A DNA stretch of 64,000 bases from JAVJSD01 sp040219575 (GTDB taxonomy: Bacteria; Planctomycetota; Planctomycetia; Pirellulales; Pirellulaceae): contig JAVJSD010000042.1 in assembly GCA_040219575.1 (NCBI GenBank), positions 62,001 to 126,000 of the forward strand. The letters run 5' to 3'. The position numbers and the translations under genes are program-made. Shown piece by piece: positions 19,799 through 26,675 of the stretch. Every line of letters begins with the position of its first letter. Positions within the stretch are counted from its first letter, which is position 1. The notes beneath the pieces are model-generated. The model was not told where the DNA came from. It searched no databases and was given only the letters and a program-made list of their open reading frames with translations.

Positions 19799-20437
19799 GT
19801 GGAAACATCGCTCAGCATCGTGATTCCGATTCACAACGCCGAACTGGTGCTCGCCAGCCAGGTCGAGCGCGTTCTGGAGATGGCCGGAGAACTGACGTCG
19901 CGGTTCGAGATTCTGATCTTCGACGACGCTTCGAAGGACAACAGCATCGAAGTGGCCGAAGAGTTGTCGCACCAGTACCCGCAGGTGCGGATCGCTCGCA
20001 ACGCGCAGCGCATGGGCAAGCCGCAAACGATCAAGGCGGCGATGGAGCAATCGATCGGCGACGTGGTGGTCATCTACGACCTGGCGACGCCGATGAGCGG
20101 CGTGCAACTGCAACGGCTGTGGGCCCTGCGCAACGACCCCGACCTGGTCATCGCCCAGGCCGAGCCGCAAACCGCCCCGCTGGGCCCAGGTCTGCTCGAG
20201 CGTTTGACAGCCTGGGGCGAATCGCTCCGCAAGACGATGCAACAAGAAGGACGCGGCGGCGGCATGCAGATGATTCGCCGCCGGGCGGTCAACGAACTCC
20301 AGCGTTCCCCGTCTCCCGAGCGAGAACTCGTGCACGACCGCATCGACGGCGCGGAGTGCGTCAGCCGCGGAGAGCGGGCGACCACCAAGCCGCCCACCTT
20401 CCTCACCCGTCTCAAGGGTTTCGCCTCGGCCGAGTAG
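19799..20437 (+). CDS. Short family 2 glycosyltransferase-like protein
   Basis: 212 residues. The GT-A nucleotide-binding start LSIVIPIHNAELVL and the FEILIFDDASKDNS block are clear, followed by NAQRMGKPQTIKAAMEQSIGDVVVIYDL, where IYDL replaces the usual DxD (no DxD metal motif is visible). The protein stops early compared with normal GT2 enzymes of 230-350 residues and its C-terminal third is basic. It may be a degenerate or regulatory GT2-like protein; activity as a sugar transferase is uncertain. Confidence 0.7.
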   Translation: METSLSIVIPIHNAELVLASQVERVLEMAGELTSRFEILIFDDASKDNSIEVAEELSHQYPQVRIARNAQRMGKPQTIKAAMEQSIGDVVVIYDLATPMSGVQLQRLWALRNDPDLVIAQAEPQTAPLGPGLLERLTAWGESLRKTMQQEGRGGGMQMIRRRAVNELQRSPSPERELVHDRIDGAECVSRGERATTKPPTFLTRLKGFASAE

Positions 20438-20800
20438 CAACCGTAGCCGCCCCGGCCCGGCGTCTGGGGAAAAAAATCTTCCATAAAAATGTTGACGAGG
20501 GGCTCGAATTCGCCGCCGCATTCGTATATGCTTATCGGTGCTTGAGCGAATGCGTCCCTCATCAACCATTCTTGCCAGCTTCTGCGCACCCGCTTGAGGC
20601 CTGATTCGTCAGGTTAACGGAACAGTCGGAATTCTAGAGAGATTCACTGCGCGCTCGCTTCGCGCCTTCGGTTTCGCTCTGCGCGAGATCGGTGACGCTG
20701 CCTGCGCGTCAGCTGCTTCGCTCCTCCCTGCCCCTCGTGCGACAGTTCTTGTCGTTGCGGGAAGGCGTTCGTTTTCCGGAACCTAGAGAAGAGGTGGAAC
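20438..20800. other. Intergenic region before the XRE-type gene
   Basis: No gene seen. An AT-rich patch (about 20468-20490) and a TATATGCTTATC word (about 20525) could be promoter parts but no consensus pair was found. From about 20640 the sequence is rich in CGC/GCG words such as GCGCGCTCGCTTCGCGCC. The start of the next gene is preceded by an AGAGGTGGAAC ribosome-site-like sequence. Confidence 0.4.
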
Positions 20801-21325
20801 ATGGCAACCGCAGAAGTTGGCGACTACCCCACGGAAGTAACTCCCAGACTCAAGCTCCGCGTCCCTGAGGCCGAACCTCAGCCCTTGCATCGCATCTCGG
20901 AAGTGCGACGCGAGCAAAAGGTTTCCCTGCGCAGCGTCGCCCGCGCAACCGGCACTCCGGAACATGTCCTGCGCCAGCAGGAAAAGGAGGGCAGCGACCT
21001 CACGCTGCAGGAACTGTACGCCTGGCAAAAGGCGCTGCAGGTGCCCGTCGAGGACTTGCTGATCGAGCCCGAGCGCCCGCTCTCTCGCCCCGTGCTGGAG
21101 CGGGCTCGTCTGGTGCGGCTGATGAAAACCGCCGCCGCCATCCGCGAGAACACCGACTCGGAGCGCGTCGAACGGCTGGCCCATACGCTGGCCGAGCAAT
21201 TGATCGAGGTGATGCCCGAACTGGCCGAAGTCAGTCCCTGGCACGCCGTCGGTCAACGACGCACCCTCGACGAGTACGGCCGCGCCGCCGAGCGGATGTA
21301 TCCCGATCATCTGCTCGAACGATAA
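20801..21325 (+). CDS. XRE-like helix-turn-helix protein
   Basis: 174 residues. Residues about 31-85 read as a Cro/C1-type HTH (SEVRREQKVSLRSVARATGT followed by EHVLRQQEKEGSDLTLQELY), with the characteristic LRSVAR..TG..E..LR..E spacing. The C-terminal half is helical (MKTAAAIRENTDSERVERLA) and probably dimerises. It is likely a transcription regulator; no target can be named. An inverted GACGTC palindrome follows downstream. Confidence 0.72.
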   Translation: MATAEVGDYPTEVTPRLKLRVPEAEPQPLHRISEVRREQKVSLRSVARATGTPEHVLRQQEKEGSDLTLQELYAWQKALQVPVEDLLIEPERPLSRPVLERARLVRLMKTAAAIRENTDSERVERLAHTLAEQLIEVMPELAEVSPWHAVGQRRTLDEYGRAAERMYPDHLLER

Positions 21326-21350
21326 AGCACTGGTACGACGTCGCGCATCT

Positions 21351-21380
21351 TGTACGACGGACGTCGACGTCCGTTGTACG
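21351..21380. repeat. GACGTCGACGTC palindrome, second copy
   Basis: Near-perfect palindrome with the same core as at 15304-15327, flanked by TGTACGA and TTGTACG. It lies between the convergent XRE-like and PSCyt/PSD1 genes. Confidence 0.75.
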
Positions 21381-21408
21381 ATGCTCGCACCATGCGCCGA
21401 CCGCTGCG

Positions 21409-24400
21409 CTACGGGTTCGTCACCGCCTCGTCGAGGTTGAAGATCAACCCCGTCACGGCGGTGTAGGCGGCCAGTTGCGCCGCGTCGAGCTGCGAATCGA
21501 CCGGCGACTCGCCCTGCGATACGAAACGCCGGGCGTCGTCGGGCGACTCGCGGAACTGCGCCAAGTGATACCGCAGTGCGTCGAGCAGGATCGCGCGTTC
21601 CCGCTGGCCGGGACGGCGTCCCAGCACCAGGCGGCACGCCAGATCCAGGCGGCGCTCCGGTTGCTCGTCGGCCTCGTGTAGGACGCGCTCGGCCAGGACG
21701 CGGGCCGCCTCGACGAACGTGTCGCCGTTCAAGGTGACTAGCGCTTGCAGCGGTGTGTTGGTGCGCGACGGGCGGACGATGCAGGTCTCGCGGCCCGCCG
21801 CATCGAAGGCCATCATGCCGGGTGGGGCGGCGGTCCGTTTGAAGTACGTGTACAGCGACCGCCGGTAAAGGCTCGCCCCGTGATCCTGTTCGTACTTGGC
21901 GCCGGAAACCTCCTCCCACAGACCCTCGGGCTGATACGGGCGCACCGACGGTCCGCCCAATTGTTCGACCAGCAGTCCACTCGCCGCCAGGGCTTGGTCG
22001 CGCACCATTTGCGCGGAGAGCCGTCTGCGGGGGCCGCGCGACAACAGCCGGTTCTCCGGGTCCAGCCGCCGCGCTTTGGGCGAGGCGTGCGACGACTGGC
22101 GATAGGTCGCACTGGTCACCAGCAGCCGGTGCATCCGCTTCACGTCCCAACCGCTGCGCCGCAACTCCACCGCCAGATGGTCCAGCAACTCGGGATGGCT
22201 GGGCCGCTCGCCTTGAATGCCGAAATCCTCCGACGTGCGGACCAACCCTTCGCCGAAGAAAATCTGCCAGTAGCGGTTCACCGCCACGCGGGCCGTCAGC
22301 GGGTTGGCGTCGTCGACCAGCCACCGCGCGAGGCCCAATCGATTGGACGGCGCGCCCTCGGGAAGCGCGGGAAGGCTCTCCGGCACACCTGGTGAGACAG
22401 GCTCTCCCGGTGCGTCGTAGGCGCCGCGAATCAGCACGTGCGTCGGCCGCGGCGTCGGCATTTCCTGCATCACCATCACGGTGGGGAAACCGGCGGTGAG
22501 ACGCTCGCGCCGTTGGCTGATTTGGTCCAGCCGGCGATGCGCCTCGCGGAGGATCGGCGGAGCGTGGTCGGCCAGGAAGTAACGCTTAAGCTTGGCGGCG
22601 GCGGCCGCGCCGCGCTCGTCAGGCGACGCCGCGACGATCTCATCGATCGACCGCGGTTCGGCCACAACCGCGACCTCGTCCGCCGCCAGGCAGCGATCAA
22701 ACACGCGGACCTCGTCGATCGCCCCGTGAAAACGACCCTCCGCTCCGCCGCCTCCGCCGATCCGCAGCGGCTCCTTGCTGGCGAACGACTGATTGATGAA
22801 GTCGAGTTCAACCTCCAGTTCCAGCCGATGGCCGTCGAGATAGACGGCGACGCCGCGGGCTTCGCGGCTGCCGTCGTACGTCACGGCCACATGCCGCCAT
22901 CGTCCCGACGTGATTTGTTCGACCGAGTGAACGCGAACGGCGTCGTCCAGCCAACGCTTCACCAGGTTGACGTGCAGCCGCCCCTCGCGAAGTTGCAGGC
23001 TGTAGCCGTCCCCCTCCGCCTCGTCGGTCATGCGGGAGACGATCGTGCCGCCGTGCTGGTCGGTCGGCCGGATCCACGCGGCCAGCGTGAACTTGTCGGT
23101 GTAGCCGAATTCGCCCACGTCGCCGGCATCGAGATACCGCTTGCCGTCGAGCAGCGCGGCGCGGCCGATCTCGCCTTGTTGGAAAGCCGGCGCCCCATCC
23201 TGGAACATGGCGGCGACCGCATCGTCGGTTGATTCCTCGCTCGATTCGCCCTTCGATTCGCCGTCGGATCTCTCCATCGAAAAATGCGCGACGAGTCCCT
23301 CGCCGGGCGACCAATGGATCGGCCCATCGGGCTTGAAGGTCTTCTCCCACTGCCGCTGTTTCTTCTGCAACTGCGGCTGCAAGCGCGCGACTCGCGTGCG
23401 CGCCGCGTCGAGCGAGGCCTCGAGCTGCGCCAACTCCTCCTGTTGACGCGCCGTCGGCGCCGGCAGGTAGGGAGGCGAGTTGCCTTCCTTGAGCGCCCGG
23501 CCATGCTCCGGCAAGTTGTTGAAGTAGGCGAACATGCGGTAGAAGTCTCGCTGCGTGAGCGGATCGTACTTGTGATCGTGGCAGCGGCCGCAAGCCAGCG
23601 TCAGGCCGAGCCAGGTGGTGGCCGTGGTGTCGACCCGGTCGACGACGTACTCCACCGCGTATTCCTCGGGGATGATGCCCCCTTCCGAATTGCCGCGATG
23701 GTTGCGGTTGAAGCCCGTGGCGATTTGCTGCTCCAGCGTGGCCTCCGGCAGCAGGTCGCCGGCGATCTGCTCGATCGTGAACTGGTCGAACGGCATGCCC
23801 GCGTTCAGCGCATCGATCACCCAGTCGCGCCACCGCCACATCTCGCGCGGCCCGTCGCTCTGGTAGCCGCTGGTGTCGGCGTAACGCGCCGCGTCGAGCC
23901 AGGGCGTCGCCATCCGTTCGCCGTAGCGGGGCGAGGCCAGCAACCGATCGACCACGCGCTCGTAGGCGTCGGGCGACGCATCGGCGAGGAAGGCGTCGAT
24001 CTCGTCAGGCGTCGGCGGCAGACCGGTCAGGTCGAGCGTCACGCGGCGAATCAGCGTCTCCTTGTCGGCCTCGCGCCCGGGCGTCAAGCCGGCCGCTTCC
24101 AGTCGGGCCAGCACGAAGCGATCGACGGCGCCGCGCGTCCAGGCGTGGTTCTCGACGTCGGGTAGCCGCGGACGCGTCTGCGGTTGGAACGACCAGTGCT
24201 GGCTCCAGGCGGCGCCCTCGGCGATCCAGCGACGAACCAGGTCGATCTGCTCCGCGGAGAGCCGGCGACCGGAGTCCGAAGGCGGCATCCGCAGGTCGTC
24301 GTCGCCGGTGGTGATTCGCTCGATGATCTCGCTCGCGTCGGGCTCGCCGGCGACGATCGTCTCGCCGGCCAGCGCGCCCTGCTGCGTGTCGAGCCGCAGG

Positions 24401-24648
24401 TCCGCCTGGCGGTTCTTCTCGTCGGGCCCGTGGCACTGAAAGCAATACTCCGCCAGAATCGGCCGCACCTGCCGGTCGAAGTCGACCTTCGCCGCCGGCT
24501 TTACCGCCTGGGCGTCCTGGGCGTGGGCGACTCGCGTGCCGCCGCCAACAACCAGCTGATGGACAAACAACAGGCAGACAAACAGCAGGCAGGCGGCCCG
24601 ACACAGGCCGAGGCGGGCGGCGCGGCGATTGTCGATCGAGGGCGACAT
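21409..24648 (-). CDS. PSCyt1-PSCyt2-LamG-PSD1 multidomain secreted protein
   Basis: About 1079 residues from the Met opening a strong signal sequence (LCRAACLLFVCLLFVHQLVV). In order: a PSCyt1 domain with CFQCH and the MPPSD segment (about 45-150), a PSCyt2 domain (DUF1549) with CGRCHDHKYDP, a coiled linker, a LamG/concanavalin-like domain (LAAWIRPTDQHGGTIVSRM and LRIGGGGGAEGRFHGAIDEV), and a C-terminal PSD1 (DUF1553) domain with NRYWQIFFGEGLVRTSEDFG. Two CxxCH motifs suggest two hemes. It is likely periplasmic or surface-bound, with the LamG-like domain binding glycans. Unlike the cluster at 3-7 kb it has no adjacent DUF1501 gene in this window. Confidence 0.9.
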   Translation of the reverse strand: MSPSIDNRRAARLGLCRAACLLFVCLLFVHQLVVGGGTRVAHAQDAQAVKPAAKVDFDRQVRPILAEYCFQCHGPDEKNRQADLRLDTQQGALAGETIVAGEPDASEIIERITTGDDDLRMPPSDSGRRLSAEQIDLVRRWIAEGAAWSQHWSFQPQTRPRLPDVENHAWTRGAVDRFVLARLEAAGLTPGREADKETLIRRVTLDLTGLPPTPDEIDAFLADASPDAYERVVDRLLASPRYGERMATPWLDAARYADTSGYQSDGPREMWRWRDWVIDALNAGMPFDQFTIEQIAGDLLPEATLEQQIATGFNRNHRGNSEGGIIPEEYAVEYVVDRVDTTATTWLGLTLACGRCHDHKYDPLTQRDFYRMFAYFNNLPEHGRALKEGNSPPYLPAPTARQQEELAQLEASLDAARTRVARLQPQLQKKQRQWEKTFKPDGPIHWSPGEGLVAHFSMERSDGESKGESSEESTDDAVAAMFQDGAPAFQQGEIGRAALLDGKRYLDAGDVGEFGYTDKFTLAAWIRPTDQHGGTIVSRMTDEAEGDGYSLQLREGRLHVNLVKRWLDDAVRVHSVEQITSGRWRHVAVTYDGSREARGVAVYLDGHRLELEVELDFINQSFASKEPLRIGGGGGAEGRFHGAIDEVRVFDRCLAADEVAVVAEPRSIDEIVAASPDERGAAAAAKLKRYFLADHAPPILREAHRRLDQISQRRERLTAGFPTVMVMQEMPTPRPTHVLIRGAYDAPGEPVSPGVPESLPALPEGAPSNRLGLARWLVDDANPLTARVAVNRYWQIFFGEGLVRTSEDFGIQGERPSHPELLDHLAVELRRSGWDVKRMHRLLVTSATYRQSSHASPKARRLDPENRLLSRGPRRRLSAQMVRDQALAASGLLVEQLGGPSVRPYQPEGLWEEVSGAKYEQDHGASLYRRSLYTYFKRTAAPPGMMAFDAAGRETCIVRPSRTNTPLQALVTLNGDTFVEAARVLAERVLHEADEQPERRLDLACRLVLGRRPGQRERAILLDALRYHLAQFRESPDDARRFVSQGESPVDSQLDAAQLAAYTAVTGLIFNLDEAVTNP

Positions 24649-24841
24649 GTCGATTCCCGTGGGGAGAGGAGACCGCCCAAAGAACCTCAGGGGCGGTCGG
24701 CGTGGAGGGTTCGCGTCTCCCCCCAATATAGTCGAGCCAGGCGGCCAGCACGAACGCGGCGTCTTTCGAGCGGTTTCGTTCGGGCGGGTTCGTCCACTGC
24801 CGTCTTTCCGGCGGCGGTCTGTCGGCCGAGACGACGCGGTG

Positions 24842-24937
24842 CTACACGCCCGGAATCCAGTCGGTCATGGCCAGCAGGGCGACGATGCTCAGCACGACCA
24901 CGGCGACGACGCCGGCCAGAAGATAATCGGTCCGCAC
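24842..24937 (-). CDS. 31-residue single-pass membrane peptide
   Basis: A GTG start six bases after a GGAGG ribosome site opens a 31-codon frame ending in TAG. The peptide has a short charged head (VRTDYLL), a 20-residue hydrophobic helix (AGVVAVVVLSIVALLAM) and a tail TDWIPGV. The good ribosome site, the membrane-helix pattern and its position in a gap otherwise free of genes support it as a real small protein. Function unknown. Confidence 0.5.
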   Translation of the reverse strand: MRTDYLLAGVVAVVVLSIVALLAMTDWIPGV

Positions 24938-25052
24938 TTTCTGCCTCCAGGTTTTCTCGAAAGGACTGCTGGGACTCCCCGCCAGGCGAGAATTCTAGCA
25001 ATTGCCAAAACCGGCTGCCAGCTTCGCCATTCGTCTTTACACGCTGTCCGCG

Positions 25053-25081
25053 TTGGCACACAATAACGGACAGCCTAATCT
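25053..25081 (+). promoter_or_regulatory. greA: Possible promoter of the greA leader
   Basis: TTGGCA (25053-25058) and TAATCT (25076-25081) are 17 bases apart. The -35 is good, the -10 weak. A start near 25088 would put the terminator-like hairpin at the very 5' end of the greA transcript. Confidence 0.4.
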
Positions 25082-25090
25082 GAAGCCTCG

Positions 25091-25126
25091 CACGACCCCC
25101 ATTCCCGGGCGGTCGTGGTTTTTTTT
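25091..25126 (+). terminator. Rho-independent terminator in the greA leader
   Basis: The stem CACGACC / GGTCGTG (25091-25097 with 25111-25117), extended by CCC/GGG in the loop, is followed by eight T (25119-25126). It lies about 52 bases before greA and points in the same direction, with no gene ending upstream on this strand. It therefore looks like a leader attenuator rather than the end of another gene. Confidence 0.6.
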
Positions 25127-25178
25127 GTGCCTTGGGGAAACCACCCGGCGGTCGAATGTATTTCGTGGAGACGATGTG

Positions 25179-25655
25179 ATGACTGAATCCGTACCGATGA
25201 CCAAAGAGAACTACGACAAACTGAAGGACGAGGTCCGGCGTCTGGAGACGGTCGAAATGCCCAAGATCGCGGAAAAAATCGCCGAGGCCCGGGCCGAGGG
25301 CGATCTGAAGGAGAACGCCGAGTACCACGGCCAGCGCGAGGCGCAGGGCCTGCTGCAGGCGAAGATCAACATGCTCAGCCAGAAGCTGGCCAACGCCACG
25401 ATCGTCGACATGACGAAGATCAAGCACGACGAGGTCGGCTTCGGGGCCACGGTGCTGGTCAAGGATCTCGACATCGACGACGAGGAGGAGATCACGCTGG
25501 TGGGCGCCGGCGACGAGAACTACGACGCCGGCAAGTACAACATCGCCAGCCCCATCGGCCAGGGCCTGCTCGGCAAACGCGTGGGCGACACCACCGAAAT
25601 CGAAGTCCCCAAAGGCGTCATCCGCTTCGAAGTCGTCGAAATCCGCTACGAGTAA
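25179..25655 (+). CDS. greA: Transcription elongation factor GreA
   Basis: 158 residues, the normal GreA length. The N-terminal coiled coil carries MTKENYDKLKDEVRRLE and the conserved tip EARAEGDLKENAEYHGQREAQ with the acidic pair (D,E) needed for RNA cleavage. The C-terminal FKBP-like domain includes NIASPIGQGLLGKRVGD. GreA rescues backtracked RNA polymerase by stimulating transcript cleavage. The start is ATG 25179; the frame is open upstream through the leader hairpin, which is not coding. A terminator-like hairpin in the leader suggests attenuation. Confidence 0.95.
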   Translation: MTESVPMTKENYDKLKDEVRRLETVEMPKIAEKIAEARAEGDLKENAEYHGQREAQGLLQAKINMLSQKLANATIVDMTKIKHDEVGFGATVLVKDLDIDDEEEITLVGAGDENYDAGKYNIASPIGQGLLGKRVGDTTEIEVPKGVIRFEVVEIRYE

Positions 25656-25659
25656 CCCC

Positions 25660-25840
25660 ACTCCGCAGGGCAGGCTTCCAGGCGGCCAACAACCCCGTAG
25701 AGCAGGCTTCCAGCCTGCCAAAGAACTCGTAGAGCAGGCTTCCAGCCTGCCAAATAAACTCGCTGGAAAGTTTTCCAGGCGGCCGATACCTCGGCCGGTT
25801 CGATGGGAAAGTCTTGGCAGGCTGGAAGCCTGCCCTACCC
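25660..25840. repeat. Cluster of GGCAGGC/GTAGAGCAGGC palindromes
   Basis: At least four copies of the GGCAGGCTTCCAGCCTGCC family, two of them in tandem (about 25712-25733 and 25730-25753, each led by CGTAGAGC) and one inverted at 25815-25838 ending in CCCTACC. The cluster lies just after greA and before the IetAS-like island. Confidence 0.8.
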
Positions 25841-25887
25841 GTTCGTCCATCGCGCCCCCATCGCCGCGAAACAACCGGCGCCGCCCG
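25815..25887 (+). repeat. Left inverted flank of the IetAS-like island
   Basis: 73 bases that match, in inverted orientation, 31008-31080 with roughly 85% identity by eye. The first third is a GGCAGGC palindrome; the rest (GTCCATCGCG...CATCGCCGC) was not seen elsewhere in the window, so the match is more than a shared short repeat. Confidence 0.7.
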
Positions 25888-26675
25888 GATCGGCCCACCG
25901 TACAGGGTTTCCAAGCACAGGGCTTTCCAAGCGCAAGACGCCAAGCACAAGTCGGCCCAAAAGCGGTCGCCGCTGCGTCACCAGCGGCCGGTGAAAACGT
26001 CGCCCAATTCACCACCACCCCCCACCCCGTCAGCGCCTCTCCGGTGAATTGGGCCCCTTCACCACGCGCAATTCACCACCCCCGCTGACGCGCTCCCACG
26101 GTAGCATGGCCGCCCCCGGCCGTGTCCGCCCCCAAACACCGCCCCCGCCCGCAATCTGCAATCTGCAATCCGAAATCAATTGTCAAAGAACACCTCTTCC
26201 AATATTCATTCTACCCCTTTTCGGCTCGATTCCCAAGCAACGAACAGCGACGATCGTGGGCGAATTTCATGGACGTGGTCGGTCGCAATCGCAGTGGGCT
26301 ATTTTCAGCGACACGTACGGTCACAACGGCACGTCGCCGTTGAGCAGTGGAATGCTTGTTGATGCCGGCGGAAGTGAATTTGCATCGACAAGCGGATTGG
26401 CTAGAGCCTGACCAAGGGCATCAGCAAAACTCGCCCGCGTCGAAAAGCGAAAAGGTAGCACCCGAAGTGTTCGAAACCTCACCGGTCGATGTGACCGAAG
26501 CAGGTTGCCAAGCAGGTCAGGGCTACGCATCTTGCCACGGCAACTCTGGTTGGTGCAGTGTAGCATACGACTGGTCAAAGTTGACTCTGCTGTGGGAGTT
26601 CCCTTTTGATCGCGGTACGACGACGTACATGTGACTCACGCCGGGCTGGAAAGCCTGACCGGCGTTGGCACGGTT
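25888..26675. other. Non-coding stretch before the IetAS-like island
   Basis: No gene accepted. It holds a C-rich segment with two AATTCACCACC words (about 26008 and 26069), a copy of the GTAGCATGGCCGCC palindrome family (26101-26122), tandem AATCTGC words (26153-26170) and an AT-richer segment (26180-26640) where small frames exist on both strands without convincing codon pattern. Confidence 0.5.

Noticed and set aside
26321..26634. Overlapping small frames on both strands before the protease
   Set aside because: Neither has a ribosome site or protein-like pattern; kept as non-coding.
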